NCBI GenBank assembly: GCA_001768235.1
Contig: MENK01000008.1
Span: 124,001 to 188,000, forward strand
Source: Bacteroidetes bacterium GWB2_32_14
Lineage (GTDB): Bacteria > Bacteroidota > Bacteroidia > Bacteroidales > UBA12077
Reading direction: 5' to 3'
Length of the DNA stretch: 64,000 nucleotides
In this document: positions 1 to 7,411 of the stretch, one piece after another
Position numbering within the stretch: position 1 is the first letter of the stretch
Layout of the letters: the number at the start of each line of letters is the position of its first letter
Translations under genes and position numbers: made by a program
The notes under the pieces: generated by a model
The model's database searches: none
What the model saw: the letters and a program-made list of their open reading frames with translations, nothing else
What the model was told of the DNA's origin: nothing

Positions 1-419
1 AAGGTTTAGCTCCTGTATGTTCCGGGAAATTCTGGGGATATATAAACACCCGTGGTGAATATAGTATTCAGCCTACTCTTGAAACAGCTAAAGAATTTTC
101 GGATGGAATGGCATTGGTAAAAGAAGGAAAAGAATTTTATTATGTCAATTCATCCGGAGAGCAAGTTGGACGAAACGCCAGTTACATTATTAAACATGAT
201 TTTTCTGATGGTTTAGCCAGAATTATTCAAAACGGAAAAGTTGGATATATTGATAAATCAGGAAATATAGTTATTCAACCAACATTTGAAGATGCAGAAG
301 ATTTTGCTGGTGATTATGCTGCCGTCCGATTAAATGGTAAATGGGGCTTTATAAATAAAAACGGGGACATTGTAATTGAATGTAAATTCAAAAAAGTAAG
401 AAACCTGATAAAACTTTAA
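1..419 (+). CDS. WG-repeat protein, C-terminal part
   Basis: The reading frame is open from base 3 at the window edge, so the gene begins upstream and only about 138 C-terminal residues are seen. They form several WG (beta-repeat) units with the pattern 'WGYIN..G....QPTLE.A..FSDG.A', then 'VGYIDKSGNIVIQP' and 'WGFINKNGDIVIE'. WG repeats are common in Bacteroidota surface or cytoplasmic proteins of unknown function and probably mediate binding; no catalytic domain is visible. An internal ATG at 108 is not the real start because repeat sequence continues upstream of it. A strong terminator follows at once. Confidence 0.85.
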   Translation, partial: GLAPVCSGKFWGYINTRGEYSIQPTLETAKEFSDGMALVKEGKEFYYVNSSGEQVGRNASYIIKHDFSDGLARIIQNGKVGYIDKSGNIVIQPTFEDAEDFAGDYAAVRLNGKWGFINKNGDIVIECKFKKVRNLIKL

Positions 420-436
420 AACACTGAAAATATATT

Positions 437-471
437 AAAAACCGTCATCTAAGATAAATGACGGTTTTTTT
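437..471 (+). terminator. Rho-independent terminator
   Basis: The arms AAAACCGTCAT and ATGACGGTTTT flank a 10-base loop and are followed by a T run. It lies 18 bases after the WG-repeat stop and ends before the next gene's promoter, so it closes the upstream unit. Confidence 0.85.
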
Positions 472-492
472 ATTACACATCATATTCTTTTT

Positions 493-500
493 TATCTTCG
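493..500 (+). promoter_or_regulatory. Possible -7 box for the radical SAM gene
   Basis: TATCTTCG differs at one position from the Bacteroidota -7 consensus TAnnTTTG and lies 26 bases before the chosen ATG at 527. No clear TTTG -33 element was found. It supports a start downstream of the terminator rather than at 458. Confidence 0.35.
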
Positions 501-526
501 CAATTAGAAAACTTTTACAACGAAGC

Positions 527-1870
527 ATGAAGATTTTACTTATAAATACTCCCCGTTCACCACACAACATGATTCTTGAATCGGCACCCGAAGAAGCCAA
601 ACACTTTATTCATAAAAAACTTATTGGCCCGCCATTAGGGTTATTAACAGTTGCAGCAGCAGTTAAAGATCACGATGTTATAGTATTTGATACCAAAGGA
701 GAATATGATTTATATCCTGATACTACACCCCCGCTGAAAGAATTGGTTAATAAATTATTAAAACAACATAATCCTGATGTTGTAGGAACAACAACCATTG
801 CATCCGAATTTTATTATGCCGTTGATATTTTAAAAGAAACAAAAAAATATAACCCTGAAATTCTAACTGTAATCGGGGGTTTACATGCAACAATCTCGAC
901 ATCCGATATTACTGATTCTTCAATTGATTTGGTTTTACCCGGACAATCCGCACACCTGTTCAGAGAAGTTATACTGGCTAAAGAGAAAGGCCAATCCTTT
1001 GAAAATATTGGAGGAATTTTAATAAACCATAACGGGAAATTCATGCCTTCGAAAGCAAAAATTGCATTAAATAATCCTGCTGACGAAGATTTTCTAATGC
1101 CCGACAGGGAACATTTAAAACCCTGGATTGATACCTATAAAGTAGGTAAAAGCCCCTATCCTTCAACCTATTTATTTACATCCCTGGGATGCCCTTACAA
1201 ATGCACTTTTTGTTCAATTTGGTGTCAATTTGAAGGAAAATACTTACAAAGAAACATCGAAAGCATTATCGAAGAACTAAAACTGCTTGATGATTATCCT
1301 GTTGTTCGTTTTGCTGATGCGAACACCATTGTAAATACCGGTTTTATTAACACTCTTTTTGACAGAATACAGGAAGAAGGAATAAAAAAAGATTTTATAA
1401 TGGACATAAGAACAGATACGGCTGTTAAATATCCAAAACTAATTGAAAAACTGGCTAAAGGAGGGTTAAAAGTAGTTATTTGCGGATTTGAATCGTTTCG
1501 GGAAGAAGAACTAAGAAAATACAACAAAAGCACTGATGCAAAGCTGATTCACGAATCTATTGACGTTTTTCACCAAAATGACATCATGTTACGTGGAAAT
1601 TATGTTATTCCAAATGACTATGACGAAACGGATTTCAAGGCTTTATCAGATTATACTTCATCACACAGGGTAACATATGCAGGATATACTATTCTTTCCC
1701 CAATGCCCGGAACACCTTTTTACAACGAAGTAAAAGATCAGATCATTGATTTTGATCTTTCAAAATATAATTTCTTTAATAGTGTTCTCAAAACAAAACT
1801 TCCACTCGAAAAGTTTTATGAGAATGTGGGTAAGTTATGGCTTATTAAAAAAGGAACGGACGTGATATAA
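527..1870 (+). CDS. B12-binding-domain radical SAM protein
   Basis: This 447-residue protein has an N-terminal cobalamin-binding-like Rossmann region (about residues 1-150; 'PPLGLLTVAAAVK', 'VIGGLHAT') and a radical SAM core with the cluster motif C222-x3-C226-x2-C229. Family members use a 4Fe-4S cluster and S-adenosylmethionine, often with cobalamin, for methylation or ring-forming chemistry. A longer frame opens at 458, but it overlaps the terminator hairpin and adds a hydrophobic stretch atypical of the family; 'MKILLINTPRS' at 527 is a normal start. It stands alone and is not joined to the biosynthetic block starting at 4.1 kb, though it resembles the two such enzymes there. Substrate unknown. 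Confidence 0.85.
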   Translation: MKILLINTPRSPHNMILESAPEEAKHFIHKKLIGPPLGLLTVAAAVKDHDVIVFDTKGEYDLYPDTTPPLKELVNKLLKQHNPDVVGTTTIASEFYYAVDILKETKKYNPEILTVIGGLHATISTSDITDSSIDLVLPGQSAHLFREVILAKEKGQSFENIGGILINHNGKFMPSKAKIALNNPADEDFLMPDREHLKPWIDTYKVGKSPYPSTYLFTSLGCPYKCTFCSIWCQFEGKYLQRNIESIIEELKLLDDYPVVRFADANTIVNTGFINTLFDRIQEEGIKKDFIMDIRTDTAVKYPKLIEKLAKGGLKVVICGFESFREEELRKYNKSTDAKLIHESIDVFHQNDIMLRGNYVIPNDYDETDFKALSDYTSSHRVTYAGYTILSPMPGTPFYNEVKDQIIDFDLSKYNFFNSVLKTKLPLEKFYENVGKLWLIKKGTDVI

Positions 1871-1890
1871 TTATGAATCTAATACCACAT

Positions 1891-1904
1891 GTTGGTGGTT
1901 ATAG
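1891..1904. repeat. Left imperfect inverted repeat beside methyltransferase gene
   Basis: GTTGGTGGTTATAG lies 33 bases before the gene at 1938. Its reverse complement resembles CTACAACCACCACCAAC at 2615-2631 just after that gene. The pair differs by a 3-base insertion and a substitution. It could be the border of a mobile gene cassette; this is an observation, not a recognised element. Confidence 0.4.
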
Positions 1905-1937
1905 ACTGAGTATCTGCAAATAATTAAATATTTTATT

Positions 1938-2612
1938 ATGAAAAAGTTAGTTTCATTTTTTTTTGGATTATTAATTTTTATTTTACTTCCGATATTGGGT
2001 TGGGGAATTACTGATTTTAATGGATTCATTGCTAACCCATATAGAACAGCATTTTTAGGGATGATGATAATACTGTCATTATTAGTAGTTATTATAGTTC
2101 CTAATGAAGGTCGAGGATTTGGTAATGGAGACGATAAAAAATTAATAAAACGCCAAAAATTTACAATTCTATTTTTACAGATTTTACCAGTACTTATAAA
2201 TGTATTTTCTCCGCATTTTGACAGAAATCAGATATATACTTTTAATGAAAGTAATGCTATAAGAATTTTAGGACTAGCTTTAACATTTATTGGTTTCTTT
2301 CTAATGAATTGGTCAATTTTGATTCTTGGTAAACAATTTAGTGTTAATGTTACAATACAAGAAAATCATAAATTAATTACAAAAGGCCCTTACAAACTAA
2401 TAAGGCATCCCAGATATTTAGGTATAATAGTATTTCTAGTTGGAATTCCTTTAATATTTCTGTCAGTAATTCCTTTGTTTGTAGATATAGTTTTAATTTC
2501 TATTTTGATATGGCGAATAAAGGATGAAGAAGAATTAATGAATAAGGAGTTTAATGAAGAGTGGATAAATTATAAGAAAAAAACATATTCATTAATACCC
2601 TTTATATATTAG
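1938..2612 (+). CDS. Isoprenylcysteine carboxyl methyltransferase-like membrane protein
   Basis: This 224-residue protein has about five hydrophobic segments. Near the C-terminus it carries the family hallmark 'TKGPYKLIRHPRYLG' (about residues 150-164) and a following acidic segment 'DEEELMNKEF', both typical of the ICMT/PEMT/NnrU-like methyltransferases that bind S-adenosylmethionine at the membrane. In bacteria the acceptor is usually unknown (phospholipid or small molecule). The gene is isolated, very AT-rich and flanked by imperfect inverted repeats, which suggests it was acquired as a single unit. Confidence 0.75.
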   Translation: MKKLVSFFFGLLIFILLPILGWGITDFNGFIANPYRTAFLGMMIILSLLVVIIVPNEGRGFGNGDDKKLIKRQKFTILFLQILPVLINVFSPHFDRNQIYTFNESNAIRILGLALTFIGFFLMNWSILILGKQFSVNVTIQENHKLITKGPYKLIRHPRYLGIIVFLVGIPLIFLSVIPLFVDIVLISILIWRIKDEEELMNKEFNEEWINYKKKTYSLIPFIY

Positions 2613-2614
2613 AA

Positions 2615-2631
2615 CTACAACCACCACCAAC
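2615..2631. repeat. Right imperfect inverted repeat beside methyltransferase gene
   Basis: CTACAACCACCACCAAC starts 3 bases after the methyltransferase stop and pairs imperfectly with 1891-1904. About 110 bases of non-coding DNA follow (to about 2750), richer in G and C than the neighbours, in which I see no gene or known RNA. Confidence 0.4.
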
Positions 2632-2791
2632 GTATATCAAATAAAGCGGTAGCAGTGGGTTATCAAGCAGTATAGCCTGTGTCAGCGTTTTGTCTCGGTG
2701 GATACAGAGCAGCTCCACAATCCGCTTCATTTCATTTACGCAACCATTTTATCCTGAATCCTGATACTAAATAATAATTATTTCATATCAG

Positions 2792-2821
2792 TTTCTTTTC
2801 TCTAAAAATTTATTATCTTAG
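2792..2821 (+). promoter_or_regulatory. Bacteroidota-type promoter for the SOR-like gene
   Basis: TTTC (2792-2795) and TATCTTAG (2814-2821) are separated by 18 bases and resemble TTTG/TAnnTTTG. The start codon at 2851 is 29 bases downstream. An unusually strong Shine-Dalgarno, AGGAGG, sits at 2839-2844, which is rare in this window. Confidence 0.5.
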
Positions 2822-2850
2822 CTAAACAATCAAAAAACAGGAGGTTTATT

Positions 2851-3228
2851 ATGAAAAGAAGTATTGCAAAAAATGCAATAGCAATTGCAGCACTATTATT
2901 TATTACATCTTTTAGTGTTCTTGCTAATAAAACATCGGTTAAAATAATTGCACCTGAGAAAGCTGAAAAAGGCACAGAAATTACAATAAAAATTGAAGTT
3001 ACTCATATGGGTAATACAAAAGGCCATTATACCGACTGGGTCTGGGTAAAAGTAAACGGAAACGAATACAAAAAATGGGAATACACGCCAAAAAATCTTC
3101 CTGGAAATCAAAATTTCACTCTTGAATTTACAGTAAAGGCAGAAGAAAATATGGAAATAATTGCCAAAGGCAATTGTAACCGACATGGTTCAAAGGGAGA
3201 AGAAACAATATTAATTAAAGTTGAATAA
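2851..3228 (+). CDS. Exported superoxide-reductase-like (SORL domain) protein
   Basis: This 125-residue protein has an N-terminal signal peptide (about 1-25, ending 'SVLA') followed by a desulfoferrodoxin/neelaredoxin-type fold: 'APEKAEKGTEITIKIEV', 'H52MGNTKGH59YTDWVWV' and the C-terminal iron motif 'C109NRH112G'. Superoxide reductases hold a non-haem Fe(II) with four His and one Cys; here two central His plus the Cys and C-terminal His are visible, while the N-terminal His ligand is not obvious. A periplasmic role in superoxide or iron handling is plausible; activity is uncertain. The next gene, 9 bases downstream, is a tiny membrane protein. Confidence 0.75.
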   Translation: MKRSIAKNAIAIAALLFITSFSVLANKTSVKIIAPEKAEKGTEITIKIEVTHMGNTKGHYTDWVWVKVNGNEYKKWEYTPKNLPGNQNFTLEFTVKAEENMEIIAKGNCNRHGSKGEETILIKVE

Positions 3229-3236
3229 TTAAGCCA

Positions 3237-3410
3237 ATGATTTTAAATATTGATATTATATTATGGCTGGGAATTATTAATTTACTATTAATAACATTCC
3301 AGCTATTAAGCGGTTTGCATTTTATTAAAGTAAAATATAAAATTCATAAATCGCTCGGAATACTATTGTTCTTTACAGCTACAATTCATGGAATTTATGC
3401 ACTAATTTAA
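3237..3410 (+). CDS. 57-residue two-helix membrane protein
   Basis: A short open frame starts 9 bases after the SOR-like gene and is likely co-transcribed. The product has two hydrophobic helices (about 8-25 and 39-55) separated by a basic linker ('IKVKYKIHK'), with His28, His37 and His50. His pairs at helix ends resemble haem-binding cytochrome-b-like or ferric-reductase-like helices, so it may pass electrons to the exported SOR-like protein. That is inference; no family was recognised. Confidence 0.6.
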   Translation: MILNIDIILWLGIINLLLITFQLLSGLHFIKVKYKIHKSLGILLFFTATIHGIYALI

Positions 3411-3437
3411 TTATATTTAAGTATTAACTCTAAAAAA

Positions 3438-4061
3438 ATGATTATGAAACAATTAAAACTCTTGGTTGCAGCATTTTTATTACTAAGTGCTACAAATATC
3501 CAGGCTCAGAAAATTAAGATTACACAAGGAGATTTAGGCTTTCTAAAAGGACAAACAGAAGTCTTGGTTGAGTATGATTACAGCCAGTTGGCCGTTGGGA
3601 AGTTTGACAAAGAAGAAGATTATATTGCTAAAAAAGTAGCTGAATACAATGAAAAAAAACCTGGAAGCGGAGATGAATGGAAAGTTAAATGGGAAGCTGA
3701 CAGAGCTGAACGTTATCACCCAAAATTTGAAGAATTACTTAACAGCTATACTTCAAAAGTAAATTGTAGCTTTAACCAAACAAATACAAATGCTCAATAT
3801 ACCTTAATTCTAAAAACAACTTTTACTGAACCAGGTTGGAATATTGGTATTTCAAGAATGGATGCTTCTATTAATGTTGAAATTATTTTTGTTGAAACTG
3901 TAAATCATGATAATCAACTAGCCGTAATAACCATGACTGGTGTTCCCGGACGTGGAGCAATGGGTAATGATTATGACACCGGTTTCAGAATTCAGGAAGC
4001 GTATGCAAAATGCGGAAAAGAAACAGGTGCTTTTCTCGTTAAAAAAGCATTTAAAGAATAA
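3438..4061 (+). CDS. Secreted protein of unknown function
   Basis: This 207-residue protein has a signal peptide of about 22 residues ending 'NIQAQ'. The mature part is mixed alpha/beta with 'EVLVEYDYSQLAVGKF', a Lys/Glu-rich stretch ('EEDYIAKKVAEYNEKKPGSGDEW') and a later 'YTLILKTTFTEPGWNIG'. This pattern resembles a common Bacteroidota periplasmic family without a known function. ATG at 3438 and 3444 are both possible starts. A bidirectional terminator directly follows. Confidence 0.7.
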   Translation: MIMKQLKLLVAAFLLLSATNIQAQKIKITQGDLGFLKGQTEVLVEYDYSQLAVGKFDKEEDYIAKKVAEYNEKKPGSGDEWKVKWEADRAERYHPKFEELLNSYTSKVNCSFNQTNTNAQYTLILKTTFTEPGWNIGISRMDASINVEIIFVETVNHDNQLAVITMTGVPGRGAMGNDYDTGFRIQEAYAKCGKETGAFLVKKAFKE

Positions 4062-4073
4062 GAAAGAATATAC

Positions 4074-4107
4074 TTAAAAAGGAAACCCGAACAGGTTTCC
4101 TTTTTAA
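4074..4107. terminator. Bidirectional Rho-independent terminator
   Basis: A perfect 14-base stem TTAAAAAGGAAACC / GGTTTCCTTTTTAA with a 6-base loop has A/T runs on both sides. It separates the convergent genes ending at 4061 (+) and 4104 (-), marking the left edge of the biosynthetic operon. Confidence 0.9.
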
Positions 4108-5000
4108 ATGGCATGCATTTGGATTACTTTAAAATCGCCGTCAATAAAACGGGCAATCTTTGACAGGTCCTTCCCTGCCCCGCATTCGTAAAACAACGAA
4201 ACATCATTTTTAATTAATGTTTGCATGGTTTTATACCAGTTAATTTTTTCGGTTAAATTATATACAAGTTCTTTACGAATTTCAGCGGATGTTGATATTA
4301 AGCGTTGATCAAATGTAGAAATAATAGGGAATTCAGTATCCTTTATATCTAAAGTATTAACAAAATCAGAAAACCGGTTAGCAAACGTTTTTAAATATTC
4401 TGAGTGATAAGGTGTTTTCACATTTAATGCTGTTACTGCAAGAGCACCTTCAATTTTAGCAAAATCAATCATTCTTAATACATCAGCCTTTTTTCCTGCA
4501 ATTACTAATGAATGTTCACTATTCACATTAATAATTTCTATTTCAAAGTTTTTATTTTTTATAATTCCATTTATGTCATCAATTGTTAATCCTATAATTC
4601 CAGCCATTGCATATTCACCTGTACATGAAAGTTCGCTGACAAGCTCAAAAGCTTTATAAATTATCTTTATTCCATCTGTCAAACAAATTGAATTGGCGGC
4701 ATAAAGGCCCGAGTATATACCCATGCTGTAACCTGCGCCGAAATCAATGTTTACTCTGTTTTTTTTTATTAAATCAAATCCCGCACAACTGAATAAGTAC
4801 GCAATAACCTGGGCAAGAAGTTCATCATTTCTATATTCTGCTGAATTATATGAGAAAGCAGGTAAGTCAATACCTAATGTTTCTGAAGCCTGTTGAATGT
4901 ATTTATTAAAATCAATCTTATTTCTCGATAAAGTTTCAATTTCTTTTTGGGTATATTCAGTTATGAATGCAGGAAATAATATTGCAGTTTTGGTTCTCAT
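4104..5000 (-). CDS. FabD-like acyltransferase lacking the carboxylate-binding Arg
   Basis: This 298-residue acyltransferase has the nucleophile elbow 'GAGYS92MGIYSG' and a catalytic His199 in 'TPYHS'. FabD-type enzymes move malonyl groups from CoA to ACP. Aligning 'DGIKIIYKA...GEYAMAGIIGL' with E. coli FabD (from memory) puts Ala117 where the malonyl-binding Arg117 should be. That loss suggests a substrate without a free carboxylate (acetyl or longer acyl) or a transferase/hydrolase role in editing. It is the last gene of the minus-strand operon, 6 bases after the holo-ACP synthase, and probably serves the operon's own ACPs. Confidence 0.8.
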   Translation of the reverse strand: MRTKTAILFPAFITEYTQKEIETLSRNKIDFNKYIQQASETLGIDLPAFSYNSAEYRNDELLAQVIAYLFSCAGFDLIKKNRVNIDFGAGYSMGIYSGLYAANSICLTDGIKIIYKAFELVSELSCTGEYAMAGIIGLTIDDINGIIKNKNFEIEIINVNSEHSLVIAGKKADVLRMIDFAKIEGALAVTALNVKTPYHSEYLKTFANRFSDFVNTLDIKDTEFPIISTFDQRLISTSAEIRKELVYNLTEKINWYKTMQTLIKNDVSLFYECGAGKDLSKIARFIDGDFKVIQMHAI

Positions 5001-5006
5001 GATTTC

Positions 5007-5378
5007 CTATTTAACTAATATTACTTTGCAAATAACATATTGGCCGGTTCTTTCAAAATTTACATCAATTTTTGCAATCTCGTTGGAATTTAAATACAAT
5101 TTTAATACATCTGAATAAAAAATCTCGAAAGATTGTTCGATGTTAAAAATTATTTCGACATCAAACCAACTGATTTCACTATTATGAATAGCTTTGTAAA
5201 ATGCTTCTTTAAAACAAAAGCCTTTTAAAAAGGCTTCTTTACCAAAAACCGAGAAATTCTCAATTTCTCTTGAAGTAAAAATATCATAAATCAGATGCGA
5301 TAATTGCCCTTTTTCAAAATAGTGTTTATCAAACCTGATAATTTCTTCAATATCAATGCCGCATCCAAAAATCATCAC
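5007..5378 (-). CDS. Holo-[acyl-carrier-protein] synthase-like PPTase
   Basis: This 123-residue protein has the AcpS motifs 'GCGID9IEEIIRF' and 'FKE58AFYKAI', with the Mg-binding Asp and Glu in place. Such enzymes transfer 4'-phosphopantetheine from CoA to the ACP serine. It lies 14 bases from an ACP gene, which it presumably activates. The C-terminal region is more divergent than in housekeeping AcpS, so a dedicated role for this cluster is likely. A second, degenerate PPTase-like gene is at 52847. Confidence 0.85.
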   Translation of the reverse strand: MMIFGCGIDIEEIIRFDKHYFEKGQLSHLIYDIFTSREIENFSVFGKEAFLKGFCFKEAFYKAIHNSEISWFDVEIIFNIEQSFEIFYSDVLKLYLNSNEIAKIDVNFERTGQYVICKVILVK

Positions 5379-5392
5379 ATAAAAATAAATAA

Positions 5393-5695
5393 TTACATGT
5401 TTATGATATTGTTTTCGTGTTCAATAATAAGCATTTGCATATGAATAAGTTCACCTATTGTTTTAACAGGATTTTTAACTGCAAATTTACCAATTGTTTT
5501 AAGTTCGATGTTCAGGTTGTATTTTTTCTTAAATATTTCTATTAATTCAAGAAACATTAACGAATCGCCATCCAAATCGCTGATGATATTTGTTTCATCA
5601 TGAATATTTTCAATAGCAGTTTCACATTCTTCAGCAAAAAATTCATATACAACTTCTCTGACTTCCGCACGGGTTTTATCTGTAATTTGAGCCAT
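5393..5695 (-). CDS. Acyl carrier protein
   Basis: This 100-residue acidic helical protein has the phosphopantetheine site 'LDGDS45LMFLEL'. It is slightly longer than a typical ACP because of a C-terminal extension ending 'HENNIINM'. Together with the ACP at 8534 it is one of two carriers in the minus-strand operon and is flanked by the PPTase. Acyl or aryl intermediates for the sulfotransferase, radical SAM enzyme and BtrH-like protein are probably tethered to these carriers. Confidence 0.85.
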   Translation of the reverse strand: MAQITDKTRAEVREVVYEFFAEECETAIENIHDETNIISDLDGDSLMFLELIEIFKKKYNLNIELKTIGKFAVKNPVKTIGELIHMQMLIIEHENNIINM

Positions 5696-5711
5696 TTTTA
5701 TGGTATTTTAA

Positions 5712-6080
5712 TTATTCATTCATTAAATTATTTACTTCATCTTTTGTTATTTCGCTCCATTGAGGATTTACAAATTTATCATCTCTAATCTCAAAGTTAA
5801 CCTTAAAAAAGGATTCGTGATTGAACGATAGTTTTGTTTTTTTATCAGGTGTATGCTCGATATAAATCAATTGCTTATAATCAATTTGATTTTTATCACA
5901 AATATCCTTGGCTAATTTCGTATTCCATTCGGTAATTGATGTGCCGGGGTTTTCGTCAAACAAATCGGTTGCAATAACAATCGTATTCTTCAACTTTTTA
6001 ATAATTTTCAATCCACAAATTGATGGAACATCCCACAGTCCTTTAAATTGATAAACCTGATCTTGATAAACATTTTCCAT
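5712..6080 (-). CDS. Small conserved-looking protein, unknown function
   Basis: This 122-residue soluble protein has no signal peptide or membrane helix. It contains 'TIVIATDLFDENPGTSITEWNTKLA' over about residues 33-57 and 'LIYIEHTPDK'. The 'ENPGTSIT' segment looks like a conserved core seen in short hypothetical proteins, but I cannot assign a function. It sits between the radical SAM gene (20 bases upstream) and the ACP (16 bases downstream), so it is part of the operon and could be an accessory or docking factor. Confidence 0.65.
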   Translation of the reverse strand: MENVYQDQVYQFKGLWDVPSICGLKIIKKLKNTIVIATDLFDENPGTSITEWNTKLAKDICDKNQIDYKQLIYIEHTPDKKTKLSFNHESFFKVNFEIRDDKFVNPQWSEITKDEVNNLMNE

Positions 6081-6100
6081 TATTTAAAATTTCATTAAAA

Positions 6101-7378
6101 TTATGATGTAATATTTCGTTTTACCTGTTTTCCAAAACTAATTCCGGAAAGATCCTGTCTTCGTTTTTTAAATGTACCATCTTCAATTTCCCTGGAAACA
6201 ACCTTTTTAAGAAGTTTAAACATTTTTTCTTCCTGGGTTTCGTCTTTATAAAATGTATCCCATGCATACTGGTACAATTCCTGTAAGCGTTCAGCAGACA
6301 TATGTTTTGGATGATAAACAACCTGGCCTGCATTGTAATGATCCCAGTCTTTATCAAAAATTCGATTTTGTTTTACTAAATCTGTGTATGCCTTGGTATG
6401 AGGAAATGGAGCAAGAACTGTAAACTCGGCCAAATCGAGATCGATTTCGAGTAAGAAATCAATTAATCGTTTAATATCATCTTCAGTTTGATCATCAAGC
6501 CCGAGAAGGATTGTACCTTCAACTCCTATTCCATATTCATGATAACGTTTAACACGTTCTTTAATGTAATCTGATGTATCAAAAACAGCCTGATAAACGT
6601 ACCATGCACCAGCCTGAGCAGCTAAATCAAGTACTTCGTGTTTATCTTCGATAGTATGGCTGCACCATTTCTTTTTCATGGGAATCATTGCTTTAAATAA
6701 GTCCTTCTCCCATTGTGTATCCTGGGCCAGTGAGTTGTCAACAATAAATAAACGGTTATTTTCTATTGTTTCAAGTTCTTCGACTACCCTGTGAATTGGC
6801 CTGGGCCTGAAATTTCGGCCACCTAAATAAGATACTGCACAAGGATAACAACTGTATTTACAACCCCGTGAAGCATGGAATAAATCAACCATTTGAACCC
6901 CCTTGTGATAATACAAGTCTCTTTTTAAAACACTTCTTCGTGCCGGGCCAACGATTTCAATCGGTGGTAAATCATTCATGTGATTATAAACAGGTTTTAG
7001 CTGGTTATTCCTGAAATCAGCAAATACCTGTTCAATATGCCCTTCGGCTTCGCCAAGAAAAACAGAATCAGCATGCAACATGGTTTCTTCGGCATGTAAC
7101 ATGGTTGAAATACCACCAAAAATTACTTTTTTACCACGTTTCCTGTATTCATCAGCAATAGCCCATCCGCGTTTAATTTGTGTTGTAAGTAACATTGAAA
7201 TACCAACAAAATCAACACTATCGTCATATCGCATTTCTTCCAGATTTTCATCAATAAATTCTACATCAACATAATCAGGAATTGTTGCTGCAAAAACTAC
7301 CGCACCATGAGGCGGTAAGTTAAATGTTGTTTGTCCCGGAAGTTTGTTCCATTTTGGAAATATCAACTGAAATTTCAT
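6101..7378 (-). CDS. B12-binding-domain radical SAM enzyme
   Basis: This 425-residue enzyme has a cobalamin-binding-like Rossmann region (about 1-135; 'VDFVGISMLL', 'KKVIFGGISTML') and a radical SAM core with C173-x3-C177-x2-C180 in 'SRGC..SC.PC'. The C-terminal part resembles the hopanoid- and magnesium-protoporphyrin-type enzymes ('FPHTKAY', 'RIFDKDWDHYN'). These carry out methylation, ring formation or C-C bond chemistry on lipid-like substrates. Lying between a sulfotransferase and ACP genes, it probably acts on an ACP-bound or lipid intermediate; the exact reaction is not known. Confidence 0.88.
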   Translation of the reverse strand: MKFQLIFPKWNKLPGQTTFNLPPHGAVVFAATIPDYVDVEFIDENLEEMRYDDSVDFVGISMLLTTQIKRGWAIADEYRKRGKKVIFGGISTMLHAEETMLHADSVFLGEAEGHIEQVFADFRNNQLKPVYNHMNDLPPIEIVGPARRSVLKRDLYYHKGVQMVDLFHASRGCKYSCYPCAVSYLGGRNFRPRPIHRVVEELETIENNRLFIVDNSLAQDTQWEKDLFKAMIPMKKKWCSHTIEDKHEVLDLAAQAGAWYVYQAVFDTSDYIKERVKRYHEYGIGVEGTILLGLDDQTEDDIKRLIDFLLEIDLDLAEFTVLAPFPHTKAYTDLVKQNRIFDKDWDHYNAGQVVYHPKHMSAERLQELYQYAWDTFYKDETQEEKMFKLLKKVVSREIEDGTFKKRRQDLSGISFGKQVKRNITS

Positions 7379-7411
7379 ATTTTATTGGTATTAATTAATA
7401 TTCATTTTAAA

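Noticed and set aside
458-526. Longer start for the first radical SAM gene
   Set aside because: The upstream part overlaps a terminator hairpin and would encode a hydrophobic stretch unlike the family; the ATG at 527 fits better.
1294-1533. Open frame on the minus strand inside the radical SAM gene
   Set aside because: It lies fully inside a convincing gene, has no recognisable domain and no ribosome site.
2640-2760. Possible small RNA or riboswitch in the non-coding stretch after the methyltransferase
   Set aside because: No stable conserved fold or known motif could be recognised by eye; only the adjacent imperfect repeat is reported.
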